Assembly: GCA_964657565.1 (NCBI GenBank) | Contig: CAZZVQ010000085.1 | Location: 1 to 22,907 of the forward strand | DNA from: JAVVHH01 sp964657565 | GTDB lineage: Bacteria > Pseudomonadota > Alphaproteobacteria > Acetobacterales > Acetobacteraceae | DNA: 22,907 bases | Reading direction: 5' to 3' | In this document: in pieces, positions 13,369 through 21,246 of the stretch | How positions within the stretch are numbered: the first letter of the stretch is position 1 | Layout of the letters: every line of letters begins with the position of its first letter | Notes under the pieces: generated by a model | Told to the model about the DNA's origin: nothing | Seen by the model: the letters and a program-made list of their open reading frames with translations, nothing else | Database searches by the model: none | Made by a program: the position numbers and the translations under genes

Positions 13369-15902
13369 CGGCCACCCGCCAAGGCGAGCCGCAGCACGCC
13401 GCGATCGGGGTAGTCGGGATCGTTGTCCAGCCGCGGGATCTCGTTGGCCGCCATCGCCAGCATGCCGGCCGCGCTCCCGTCGGTGGTGGGCTGGCGGTAG
13501 CGCTGGAAAATGGTGACGCTGACGCTCGCCACGCCCGCGGTCGATTGCACGGTGGCGATGACCGGGCTGAGCCAGAACGACTGCCCGAAGGTGAAGCCGT
13601 CCGGGTCGAACAGGCCGCCGGGCGCGTCGTTGAGCACGGCCAGCAGCGCCTGGCGGACGGCGCTGCGGAAGAAGCCGTCCTGGACCTGCACGGAGAGCGA
13701 CAGCTCGATCCCGACATTGGCCGGCTCGACGATCTGCAGATCGTGCCCGGCCAGGCGGACACGTTCCAGCCCGGTGGCGACCGCGTCCGCGAAAGCGGGA
13801 TCGACGTCGCTGCCGCCGAGGCGGTCGACCGCGATGAAGTGGGTGTACCAGCTGCCAGTCCAGCGCAGCGTCGCCGCGGCGCGCTGGATGCCGGGGAGCA
13901 GTTTCGCCTGGTCGGCGTAGTCCTGCGGCGTGACGGCGCGCTGCTGCTGGGCGCGGTAGGCGGCGGGCGCGCGGCGGCGGACCTGTTCGATCGACTCAGG
14001 GTCGGCGCCCCCGGCTGCCGGCAGCGGGTTGCCGACCGCCGTGACCGCGTCGCTGGTGCTGACCAGGCAGGCGATCGCGCCGGCGCCGACATTGCCCGCC
14101 GTGCCGTTGCCGATGCGGTAGCGGGCGGCGAAGCTGGCGCCGGCGGCCGGCCGGCGGCCATTGGTGCCATCGCCGAAGCGGATCTGCCCCTGCAGCAGAT
14201 TGTCGACCTCGACGACGAACAGCGCCGCGGCTTCGGTGCCGATCATGTCGGGGAACGCGTTGGCCCAAATGGTCGTGCCGCCATCGGGGTCGCTGCTCAC
14301 CAGCGACGAGATCGCCGGCCGGGCCGCAGCCGGATCGCTCTGCAGCAGCCCGGCGGCGGCGCTGGCCGGGGCCGCCAACGGGACGGCGAAGGTGAGCGGC
14401 GCCTGCGATAGCACCGGGTTGAACCGTGCCGCGACCGGAACCATCGGCCGCCCGGCGCAGGTGACCGCTACATCGGCGTCGGTGATGGTCTCGACCGGTT
14501 GCGCCGCCGCGATCGCGTCGATGCTGGCCGCCGGCATCGTCCCGAGCGATTCCGGCTGCGCCAGTGACAACCCGTGGTCGGCCAGCAGCACGTTGCCCCA
14601 GGCGAGGCTCACGTCGTTGAGCGCCGGCGCCTCGGTGTCCACGTCGGCCTGCGTGCTGATGCAGAGCGGGAACGGCAGCGCATCGGCCGGACCCCAGGCG
14701 ATCTCGGTGACGGCCAGCGGGTCGGCCACCGGCGGCGAGAGGAATTGGCCGCCGATCGGGTCCGCGCTGGCGACCGCGCTGGTGATGCGCACGGCGCAGC
14801 GGTGCGAGGGATCGGCCAGCGCCGGGTCGCCGGTCAGCGGATCGAGCATCTCCTGGAACACCAGCACGCGACCCGGCGACAGCAGCGCCGCCACGTCCCC
14901 GATCAGCGTCGCCGAGGTGGCCCCCTTCGGCAGGCAGCAGGCCACGCCACCCCAGGTGTGGAACCGCATCCCGTCGAGCCGGGAGTCCAGCGCGATCGGC
15001 AGCGGCTTCCCGGCGGCGTCGAACGCGAACGGGTCGCCGAGCGTCTCGAACACCTGCGCGCCCTGGCCGAGCGCGGTCTGATACAGCGTGTCGCTGGGCG
15101 CAACGACCGCGTGGCCCTCCAAGGCCGGCACCCGGGTGAGCAGTTGCATGCCGGCGCCGATCGCGGCTGCCGCCCCCGGCTTCATCGTCGCCACCACCCA
15201 GGCGCGGGCGTTGCAGCCATTGTGCATGACGTAATCCACCAGGCGCGCATGCCGGCGCGCGGAGATGCGCTGGCAGGCGTTCTGCAGCGTCGCCTCGGTG
15301 GCGACCGCGTCCTGCCGGTAGCTGAGATGGTCGCCCACATAGGCGAGCAGTTCGACCAGCGTGACGCCCAGATCGACGGGGTCGTTGGCCGGCAGCGGGG
15401 CGCCCAGCACCGCCATGCGGTCCTGCAGCAATTGCACGAAGCTGTTGAAATCGCGCGAGAGATAGTCGATCGGCGGCGCTTGTGGCGAGGTCGCCGGGCA
15501 CGGGGCGGCGAGCGCGATGTCGAAATCGCTGTCGCAGCCGGCGCGGAACGAGAAGTCGATCGCGTTCAGGATCCGGTCGAACCCGGCCGCGCCGACCAGC
15601 CGGAGCTGGTAGATCGAGAAATCGCCGGGGCGGTCCACGGTGACGACCAGCGTCTCGTCCTTCATCGCCGTGCCGGTGACGGTGATGCCGCGGATCGACG
15701 CGCCGCCGGTGATGGCGATGTTCGCCGGCGTCCAGGCCGGCATCGGCGCCGGGTTGATGAAATGCACGACCAGCGTGGTGAGCATCGGGCCGAGCGGGCT
15801 GCCCGCGGCATCCACGACGTCGAGGAACGCGATGCCGTTCAGCTCGGCATGGCCGGCCACCGCGTTGCGCCGCCGCTCGTCGCAGCAGAGATAGCGCATC
15901 AT
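13365..15902 (-). CDS. Baseplate J-like wedge protein, first copy
   Basis: The product has 845 residues of the putative baseplate assembly protein family (gpJ/Afp11-like). The N-terminal MMRYLCCDERRRNAV and LNGIAFLDVV is the family's usual opening. Then come IDYLSRDFNSFVQLLQDRM and LVELLAYVGDHLSYRQDAVATEA, which correspond to the core wedge fold. The J-domain signature FGDGTNGRRPAAG lies near residue 576, with GTAGNVGAGAIACL shortly after. The C-terminal part contains RAVTPQDYADQAKLLPGIQRA, as in other J proteins. The start is taken at 15902 because ATG there overlaps the gp25 stop (ATGA) and the following protein begins as the family does. The frame remains open to 16211 but lacks similarity there. 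It probably joins with gp25 and the second J protein to make the wedge ring. Confidence 0.92.
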   Translation of the reverse strand: MMRYLCCDERRRNAVAGHAELNGIAFLDVVDAAGSPLGPMLTTLVVHFINPAPMPAWTPANIAITGGASIRGITVTGTAMKDETLVVTVDRPGDFSIYQLRLVGAAGFDRILNAIDFSFRAGCDSDFDIALAAPCPATSPQAPPIDYLSRDFNSFVQLLQDRMAVLGAPLPANDPVDLGVTLVELLAYVGDHLSYRQDAVATEATLQNACQRISARRHARLVDYVMHNGCNARAWVVATMKPGAAAAIGAGMQLLTRVPALEGHAVVAPSDTLYQTALGQGAQVFETLGDPFAFDAAGKPLPIALDSRLDGMRFHTWGGVACCLPKGATSATLIGDVAALLSPGRVLVFQEMLDPLTGDPALADPSHRCAVRITSAVASADPIGGQFLSPPVADPLAVTEIAWGPADALPFPLCISTQADVDTEAPALNDVSLAWGNVLLADHGLSLAQPESLGTMPAASIDAIAAAQPVETITDADVAVTCAGRPMVPVAARFNPVLSQAPLTFAVPLAAPASAAAGLLQSDPAAARPAISSLVSSDPDGGTTIWANAFPDMIGTEAAALFVVEVDNLLQGQIRFGDGTNGRRPAAGASFAARYRIGNGTAGNVGAGAIACLVSTSDAVTAVGNPLPAAGGADPESIEQVRRRAPAAYRAQQQRAVTPQDYADQAKLLPGIQRAAATLRWTGSWYTHFIAVDRLGGSDVDPAFADAVATGLERVRLAGHDLQIVEPANVGIELSLSVQVQDGFFRSAVRQALLAVLNDAPGGLFDPDGFTFGQSFWLSPVIATVQSTAGVASVSVTIFQRYRQPTTDGSAAGMLAMAANEIPRLDNDPDYPDRGVLRLALAGGR

Positions 15903-16261
15903 GTCGGCACCGGCCGCGTGTAGCTGGCCTGCACCGGCTGGCTCGTTCCCGCCGGCAGGAAGCGCACCGACACGGTCAGCACCGCGTCGTCCGCCGAGAC
16001 GTCGACCGCGAGCACCTGCGCCAGACCGCCGAGCCAGCGTTGCAGGGCGCCCTGGACGAGGTATTGCGTCGCGGTCGCCAGCTCGCTGCCGTTCGGCGCG
16101 AACACGAGCTGGAACAGCCCGCTGCCCAGGTCGGGGCGGTTGACCCGCTCGCCGGGCCGCGTGAACAGCAGCGTCTCGATCTCCTGCCGCAGATGCTCGG
16201 CGGCGTCGCATTGCGCCGTGCGGCCGGTGGCGTCGAAGCCGAAGGGTTGGTTGAGCGGCAC
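15899..16261 (-). CDS. gp25-like baseplate wedge protein
   Basis: The product has 120 residues of the GPW/gp25 family (Afp9-like), the small wedge protein with a lysozyme-like fold that starts sheath polymerisation. The core motif FTRPGERVNRPDLGSGL (33-49), then QLVFAPNGSEL and GALQRWL, is characteristic. The start is read as GTG at 16261 (residues PLNQPFGFDATGRT follow), two bases after the TAG of the PAAR-like gene. This gives the usual family length. An ATG in the same frame at 16408 would add 49 residues that overlap the PAAR-like gene and do not resemble gp25. The stop overlaps the next ATG. Confidence 0.93.
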   Translation of the reverse strand: MPLNQPFGFDATGRTAQCDAAEHLRQEIETLLFTRPGERVNRPDLGSGLFQLVFAPNGSELATATQYLVQGALQRWLGGLAQVLAVDVSADDAVLTVSVRFLPAGTSQPVQASYTRPVPT

Positions 16262-16263
16262 GG

Positions 16264-16596
16264 CTATGTCGCCATCACGCGGGGCTGCGCGGAGAGCACC
16301 AGCGGCGACCCCTGTGGCGCCTGCGCCGGGTTCAGCGCCAGGCCGGCGGACGTCAGCAGCAGCACCGGCTGGCCGGCCACGAGCACGCGCGTCGAGCCCA
16401 TCAGCCATTTCACCGTGAGGCAGGGCGAGGGCGTCGGCAGCGACGCCTGCGGGCAGCCAGTCACGGTGGTGAGATCGCTCAGCAGCGCCGCGGGCTGCCC
16501 CGCGACCATCACGCGCGCCCCGGTCGCGGCGATCATCGCCGGCGCCGCATGCGGGCAGGTGACGGTGGCGGCAGCGGTGAGCACCGGGCTGGGCAT
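16264..16596 (-). CDS. PAAR-like spike tip protein
   Basis: The product has 110 residues and resembles the tip proteins of eCIS spikes (Afp10-like, PAAR-type). Such proteins cap the gpV/VgrG trimer and usually hold a metal ion. The sequence starts with PVLTAAATVTCPHA (Cys14, His16) and has two repeats of a strand motif, ARVMVAGQPAALLSD (27-41) and TRVLVAGQPVLLLTS (69-83). Cys48 and Cys59 lie in the central loop, and the end is QAPQGSPLVLSAQPRV. Cys14, His16, Cys48 and Cys59 are plausible metal ligands. The start ATG overlaps the gpV-like stop by one base (TGATG). No fused toxin domain is present; the protein is only the tip. Confidence 0.88.
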   Translation of the reverse strand: MPSPVLTAAATVTCPHAAPAMIAATGARVMVAGQPAALLSDLTTVTGCPQASLPTPSPCLTVKWLMGSTRVLVAGQPVLLLTSAGLALNPAQAPQGSPLVLSAQPRVMAT

Positions 16597-17081
16597 CAGG
16601 GCAGCACCACCAGCGCGTCGTCGTTCAGCGTGATCTGCAGCCCGGACAGCGCCAGCTTCCCGGCCGAGACCGACAGCTCCGCGCCGAGCGGCGTGAACGC
16701 GAGCTTGGCGCCGCTGCTGGTTTCGATCGACACCAGCGGCGTGGCCGGCAGCAACTCGTTGATCGTCAGCGTGAACGCGTCCGTCTTCAGCACCTTCTGG
16801 CCCGGGATCGCCGGCATCGGCGCCTCCCCCAGCCCCCAGAAGCAGCCGGTCCAGACCGCGTAATCGGGGTCGCCGCCCTCGAACTCGACCCAGACGTTGG
16901 CGCCGTTGGGCGGGATGAAGAAGAACCCGACGCCCGGCCCCGCATACGGCACGCACGGCATCGCCCAGCTCAGCCCGTCGGTCCCGAGCACCGACGGGAC
17001 CTTGACCTGGAGGCGCCCCTGCAGCAACGGATCGATGTTGTTGCTGACGGTGCCGCGATACTTGCCAAAATATTGGCTCAT
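16596..17081 (-). CDS. gpV/gp5-like OB-fold hub protein
   Basis: The product has 161 residues. YFGKYRGTVSNNIDPLLQGRLQVKVPSV-type sequence at 4-31, then VPYAGPGVGFFFIPP and NVWVEFEGGDPDYAVWTG (62-79), is the OB fold of phage baseplate assembly protein V, the gp5 part of VgrG. It forms the central spike trimer that carries the PAAR-like tip. In many eCIS (Afp8) it is fused to the gp27-like part; here it is separate from the gpD-like gene just upstream, linked by an ATGA overlap. The last 70 residues (beta strands such as LTINELLPATPLVSIETS) likely form the short spike needle. No lysozyme domain is seen. Confidence 0.92.
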   Translation of the reverse strand: MSQYFGKYRGTVSNNIDPLLQGRLQVKVPSVLGTDGLSWAMPCVPYAGPGVGFFFIPPNGANVWVEFEGGDPDYAVWTGCFWGLGEAPMPAIPGQKVLKTDAFTLTINELLPATPLVSIETSSGAKLAFTPLGAELSVSAGKLALSGLQITLNDDALVVLP

Positions 17082-18226
17082 GGCCGCACCACCGGCAGCA
17101 ACGAGCCCTCGCCTTCGCGCGTCAGGGTGAAGCTCTGCGTGTATTGCTCGCGGCTGATCTTATGTGTGACCTGCTTGACGTAATACAGCCCGTCATGGGT
17201 GAACCCGGCGCCGCGCACGCCCACCGTGCCGCGCGCGTTCAAGGTGCGGCCGTAGCGCAGCACGTCGAGCTCGCCGGTCGCCGTCACGATGGCATCGGTC
17301 GAGGCGTCGGTGCGGGCCTGGGCGCGGCCGAACGCCTGCACCACGTCCACGCCGCTCGACGCATCGGACAGCAGCGTGCGCGACGTGTTGAGCGGGTTGA
17401 CGCCCGGGTTGAGCACGAACGGCGGCAGGCGGGTGCCCACCAACGTCATGATCGGCAGCGTCACGCCGGTGAGGCTGTCCTCGACCGTGTCGCTGACGGT
17501 GGCGCCGCGCTGCGCGTCGTAGGCGAATTCCAGCTTGCTGACATTGCTGTTGCGTCCCAACCCGACGGCGAGCGCCGGCTGCGGCAGGCCGAGCCGGTTG
17601 GGCGGCCCGAAATAGGCGGTGTTGGTCAGCGGCGCCGGCCCGGGCGAGACGTAGAACACGAAGCCGTTGCGGCTCGCGAGCAGCCGCAGCATCTGCAGGT
17701 CGGTGCCCTGCTGCGTCGGCACCCGCTGCATCGGCAGCGGCACCTCGGACACCAGCGGCGGGATGACCTGCGGGATCATCCCGTATTGCGGATATTGCAG
17801 GATGATCTTGGTCGCGATGGCGAAATCCGGCAGCGCCGGATGCACGGCGCGCTTCTCCTGCAGGTCCATCATCACCGACACGTCCTCGCCGGTGATGGTG
17901 ATCAGCGCGTCGCCGGGCTCGATGTCCGGCTTGTGCTGCCGGTGGGTGATGACGCCGTCGATCAGCATGTTGGGCAGCCCGTTGACCGTGACGATGACGA
18001 TCACCCGTCTGAACGGCTTGAGCAGGGGGCCGAGCAGCATCGTGTAGTCCAGCACGTCGAGCAGCGTGCCGCGGCTGAGCGAGAAGCTGATCTGGAACCC
18101 GCTGGTGCCCTCGTCGCGCTGCGTGATCTCCACGCTCTGCAGCGCCTCCATCAGCGTCGGCGGCGCCGGCAGCGGCAGCGCCGGGCCGATCAGCAGGGTC
18201 AGGTGGATGCTGTCGAACAGCGCCAT
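17078..18226 (-). CDS. gpD/gp27-like hub protein
   Basis: The product has 382 residues of the phage late control gpD / gp27 type, the N-terminal half of VgrG (Afp8 N-terminal part). Family-like segments include the opening with QSVEITQRDEGTSGFQISF, then TITGEDVSVMMDL, GTDLQMLRLLASRNGFVFYVSPGP (near 172-195) and the C-terminal LYYVKQVTHKISREQYTQSF-type strand followed by LTREG. It would form the trimeric hub on which the OB-fold spike sits. Four bases separate it from the LysM-like gene before it, and its stop overlaps the gpV-like start. The split of hub and spike into two genes is the phage-like arrangement rather than the fused VgrG arrangement. Confidence 0.9.
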   Translation of the reverse strand: MALFDSIHLTLLIGPALPLPAPPTLMEALQSVEITQRDEGTSGFQISFSLSRGTLLDVLDYTMLLGPLLKPFRRVIVIVTVNGLPNMLIDGVITHRQHKPDIEPGDALITITGEDVSVMMDLQEKRAVHPALPDFAIATKIILQYPQYGMIPQVIPPLVSEVPLPMQRVPTQQGTDLQMLRLLASRNGFVFYVSPGPAPLTNTAYFGPPNRLGLPQPALAVGLGRNSNVSKLEFAYDAQRGATVSDTVEDSLTGVTLPIMTLVGTRLPPFVLNPGVNPLNTSRTLLSDASSGVDVVQAFGRAQARTDASTDAIVTATGELDVLRYGRTLNARGTVGVRGAGFTHDGLYYVKQVTHKISREQYTQSFTLTREGEGSLLPVVRP

Positions 18227-18230
18227 CGCA

Positions 18231-18518
18231 TCAACCCGTCGGCAGCGGAACGTTGAGCGCGGTGCCGGCCTCGATCAGCGCATCCGGGTCCATCGCATCG
18301 TTGGCGTCCGCGATGCGCCAGAACAGCAGCGCGTCGCCCAGCGTGCGGGCGGCGAACAGGTCGAGCCGCTCGCCCGGCACCGGCGCGACGGCGCCCAGCA
18401 TCGTCAGCGCCGCCGATTGCGGCAGGATGCGCGCCGGGACGTAGCTGATCGTGCGGCCCGGCCCGGCCTGGTAGGAGAGCGTCGGGAGCGCGGCGTAGCG
18501 GCTGGTCGGGTCGAACAT
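18231..18518 (-). CDS. LysM/gpX-like tail protein (separate Afp7 C-terminal part)
   Basis: The product has 95 residues. Its second half, PGERLDLFAARTLGDALLFWRIADAN (48-73), then PDALIEAGTALNVPLP, is the LysM-like fold seen in phage tail protein X and gp53, which clamps baseplate parts together. In Afp7-like proteins a CIS tube domain and a LysM domain are joined; here the tube-domain protein is the preceding gene, so this is the detached LysM half. A clear GGGAG stands seven bases before the ATG at 18518. The first 45 residues, including PGRTISYVPARILP, are typical of the small eCIS relatives. Confidence 0.85.
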   Translation of the reverse strand: MFDPTSRYAALPTLSYQAGPGRTISYVPARILPQSAALTMLGAVAPVPGERLDLFAARTLGDALLFWRIADANDAMDPDALIEAGTALNVPLPTG

Positions 18519-18525
18519 GTCCGGG

Positions 18526-18530
18526 CTCCC
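18526..18530 (-). promoter_or_regulatory. Ribosome binding site of the LysM-like gene
   Basis: On the minus strand GGGAG follows directly after the TGA of the tube-domain gene and stands seven bases before the ATG at 18518. The 12-base gap has just enough room for this signal and decides the start. Confidence 0.6.
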
Positions 18531-19184
18531 TCAAAACAATTTCGGGCCGTTGGCGCCGACCACGGCGGTCAGGTCGTTGGCGGTGTTGAGCACCGCCATC
18601 CCCTCCTTGACCACCTGGTGCGCCAGGAAGACGTAGTAACCAGGGTTGGTGATGCTCAAATCGTCGTAGCCGAGCACCGTCAGCCCGAGGCCGACCTTGG
18701 CGCGGATCGGGTTCAGCGACGGGTCGTACGCCTCCTCCGTGATGGTGAATTCCGTCAGCTTCACCGGCACGATCCGCTTGATGCCCCAGATCAGCAGCGT
18801 CAGCGGCGCCGGCGGCGGCAGCAGCTCGATCGACCCGGTGGCCAGCAGGATGGTGTTGGCGATCACCTCGATGCTGCTGGGATAGACCAGCATCTCCAGC
18901 GTGCTGAGCTGCGGGTAGATGCCGAGCGCCATCGCGACCGGGTCGTTCTTCTCGAGCTGATCGGCGGCGTCGATCTCCACATCCATCTTGATCACCTCCT
19001 GCGGCGCGCCGGACAGGCGCATCGCGGTGGCCCTGGTCCCGGTGTCCTTCGGCGTCCGCGCCGTCAGCGTCCGCACGAGGCTGTCGGGGTTGTACTGAAA
19101 GATGATCAGCTTCGGGATCGGGATCACCGGGTCGACGCTGACCAGCGCGCCGCGGAGTAGCCGGGGGCCGCGCGGGTCGCTCAT
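18531..19184 (-). CDS. CIS tube-domain protein (Afp7 N-terminal-like)
   Basis: The product has 217 residues. PIPKLIIFQYNPDSLVRTLTAR (near 22-43) is the signature of the contractile injection system tube protein N-terminal domain, followed by LSGAPQEVIKMDVEIDAADQLE and a middle part with YPQLSTLEMLVYPSS. In Afp7-like proteins this domain adapts the spike hub to the inner tube. The usual C-terminal LysM domain is absent here and is encoded by the next gene. The ATG at 19184 overlaps the stop of the small upstream gene as ATGA. No membrane segment or signal peptide is seen. Confidence 0.9.
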   Translation of the reverse strand: MSDPRGPRLLRGALVSVDPVIPIPKLIIFQYNPDSLVRTLTARTPKDTGTRATAMRLSGAPQEVIKMDVEIDAADQLEKNDPVAMALGIYPQLSTLEMLVYPSSIEVIANTILLATGSIELLPPPAPLTLLIWGIKRIVPVKLTEFTITEEAYDPSLNPIRAKVGLGLTVLGYDDLSITNPGYYVFLAHQVVKEGMAVLNTANDLTAVVGANGPKLF

Positions 19185-19399
19185 TTGGGCGCCAGCGATC
19201 CGGCCGCCTCACGGCCCCGCCCGGACGGCGTGACGGCGGTGAGCGGCCGCAGCGTGCCCGGCGTCGCCGGCAGGCGGCCCGCAGCGGCGAGCCGGGCCAG
19301 TTCGCCGCGGAACGCCGCGACCGTGGCCGCGCCCTCGCCGGCCGACGCCGCGTCGACCACCAGGCGGGCGATGCGGATGGTGACGGGCCCGCCGCTCAT
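19181..19399 (-). CDS. Small unknown eCIS protein, 72 residues
   Basis: I do not recognise this with certainty. The ATG at 19399 overlaps the ATPase stop (ATGA) and the stop overlaps the tube-domain start (ATGA), which strongly supports a real coupled gene. A frame extension to 19450 lies inside the ATPase gene and is not needed. Residues 5-18 (PVTIRIARLVVDAA) form a beta strand rich in hydrophobic residues. They recall the opening of the short DUF5908 proteins of eCIS loci, but the match is only a few residues. Residues 24-42 are a probable amphipathic helix, and the tail is Gly/Pro-rich and basic. It may be a small assembly factor or a chaperone-like partner of the tube-domain protein or ATPase. 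Confidence 0.7.
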   Translation of the reverse strand: MSGGPVTIRIARLVVDAASAGEGAATVAAFRGELARLAAAGRLPATPGTLRPLTAVTPSGRGREAAGSLAPK

Positions 19400-21246
19400 A
19401 CCCACCCCTGCACTTCGGCCCGGGTCAGCGGGCGCTGATGCTTGGCGCATTCGCGCTCCGCGGCGCGCAGCAGATGCGCCATGCGGATCGGTTCGCCCTC
19501 CCCGGCGGCCAGGAACGCGGCGGCGAGCGCGATGTTGTGGATATGCGCCCCGGTGAAATTGGCCTGCGCCAGCCGGGCCGGATCGACCCCCTCCAGCGGC
19601 GCATCTTCCGGGAACACGCGCTGCCAGAGCTGCCGCCGCTCCGCCGGCCCGGGATGCGCGAACTCCACCACATAGCGGATGCGGCGCAGGAAGGCGGTGT
19701 CGATCGAATCCTTCATGTTGGTGGTCAGGATGACCAGCCCGCGATGCTGCTCCATCCGTTGCAGCAGGTAGCTCACCTCGATGTTGGCGTAACGATCGTG
19801 GCTGTCGCGCACTTCGCTGCGGGCGCCGAACAGCGCGTCCGCCTCGTCGAACAGCAGCGCCGCCCCGCCGGCCTCGGCCGTCTCGAACACCGCCCGCAGA
19901 TGCCGCTCGGTGTCGCCGATATACTTGCTGACCACCCGGCTCAAATCGATCACGTGCAGGTCCACCTCGAGCGCCGCGGCGACCACCTCGGCCGCCAGGC
20001 TCTTCCCGGTGCCGCTCGGCCCGTGGAACAGCGCGGTCACCCCGAGGTTGCGCGCCCGGGCCGCGAACCCCCAGCGGTCATGCACCACGCGACGGTGCCG
20101 CACTTGCCCGACGATTGCCCGCAGCAGCCCGGCCTGCGCCTCGGGCACCGCCAGATCGGACCACTCCGCCCGCGCCGCGACGTGCAGCGTGTGATCGGTG
20201 GCCCGCGCCGTCTGCGCCCGGCATACCGACCAGATCCGCGCCGGATCGCCCTCCGCGGCACGCGCGGCCGCGGCGATGGCGGTGGCCCCGAGATCGAACT
20301 GCATCACCGCCCGGTCGATCGCCTCGCCCGCCACTGCACCGTCGGGCAGCGCCGCCTGCCACAGCCGCGCCTGTTCATCGCTCGTCGGACGCGCGACCGG
20401 AATGCGCACCGTGGCGAGGTCGAGGTCGAGCGGGCGTTCGGCGGCCAGGATCACCGGCGTCCGCATATCCCGGAGCGCCGCCACCAACCCGGCCCGCGCC
20501 TCCGGAGCGGCATTGCCATCGGCCCGCACCAGCAGCGCCAGACGGTTGAGCGAGGCGTCGCGCTGCCACAGCCGCAGCCAGCCCTGCGCCCCGGCGGCCG
20601 ACGGCGCCGACAGCGCCGTCGCCTCGGCCACGTGCAGGCTCAACCCGAGACCGGCGGCGCTGGCCGCGGCGACCGCCTCCGCCTCGGCGTGCGGCCCGGT
20701 CAGCAGCGGCAGCGTCCCGCGCGTGAGGCAGGCGGCCACCCGCTCGGCGACCGCGTCCTGGCTGCCGGGAAGCACCCCCGCGGCCACCGGCGTGACGATG
20801 GCGGCGAGCCGCTCATCGACGCAGTCGAGCCCGGCCAGGACGTGCAGCACCGCCTCGTCGATCCGCAGCCGCGCCTCGCACAGCGGCGCGTCCGCCGCCA
20901 GCGTGATCAGCCGCCACCAGCGCAGCGGCGCCTGCGGCAGCAGCGCGCTCCAATGCGGCGCCTCGAGCGTCGCGAGCGCGAGGGCGAAGCTGGGCGGGGC
21001 GGGAAACCCCCCGTCGAGCTCCGGCCCGGCGCACATCAGCAGGATGTCCCGCTCGAACCGCGTCAGCTCGAAGCTGGCACAGAGGCGGGCCAGCGCGGAC
21101 CCGTCCACCGCCGCCCCGTCGTCGGAGGGTGGCGGTGTCCCGGCGCGAGCGGCCTCGATCCGCGCCCGCACCCGGGCGATGGCCGCCGCCAGCGCCGCCT
21201 GGTTCGCCGCCGCCCAATCCGCCGCGACATCGCGTGGGATCGTCAT
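19396..21246 (-). CDS. eCIS AAA+ ATPase (Afp15-like)
   Basis: The product has 616 residues. The C-terminal AAA+ module has Walker A GPSGTGKS (409-416), Walker B ALLFDEAD (463-470), sensor-1 Asn510 in ILTTNM and a candidate arginine finger at Arg521/Arg522 (FLRRIRY). A lid domain lies at about 535-600. This matches the ATPase present in nearly all eCIS loci, which is thought to help particle assembly or cargo loading in the producing cell. Residues 1-160 are helical. Residues 178-300 look like a second AAA-like fold without a working P-loop (LLTGPHAEAE in place of Walker A). The start ATG at 21246 overlaps the DUF4255 stop as ATGA. The open frame continues upstream to 21963, but that part is out-of-frame reading of the DUF4255 gene. 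Confidence 0.95.
   Translation of the reverse strand: MTIPRDVAADWAAANQAALAAAIARVRARIEAARAGTPPPSDDGAAVDGSALARLCASFELTRFERDILLMCAGPELDGGFPAPPSFALALATLEAPHWSALLPQAPLRWWRLITLAADAPLCEARLRIDEAVLHVLAGLDCVDERLAAIVTPVAAGVLPGSQDAVAERVAACLTRGTLPLLTGPHAEAEAVAAASAAGLGLSLHVAEATALSAPSAAGAQGWLRLWQRDASLNRLALLVRADGNAAPEARAGLVAALRDMRTPVILAAERPLDLDLATVRIPVARPTSDEQARLWQAALPDGAVAGEAIDRAVMQFDLGATAIAAAARAAEGDPARIWSVCRAQTARATDHTLHVAARAEWSDLAVPEAQAGLLRAIVGQVRHRRVVHDRWGFAARARNLGVTALFHGPSGTGKSLAAEVVAAALEVDLHVIDLSRVVSKYIGDTERHLRAVFETAEAGGAALLFDEADALFGARSEVRDSHDRYANIEVSYLLQRMEQHRGLVILTTNMKDSIDTAFLRRIRYVVEFAHPGPAERRQLWQRVFPEDAPLEGVDPARLAQANFTGAHIHNIALAAAFLAAGEGEPIRMAHLLRAAERECAKHQRPLTRAEVQGWV

Noticed and set aside
10813..13413. 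An 866-codon open frame on the plus strand
   Set aside because: It is antisense to the second J protein, with no recognisable motif and the same shadow composition.
15903..16211. Upstream extension of the first J protein
   Set aside because: It is shadow of the gp25 gene; MMRYLCCDERRR at 15902 is the family start.
16262..16408. Upstream ATG start for gp25
   Set aside because: It would overlap most of the second half of the PAAR-like gene and add residues unlike gp25.
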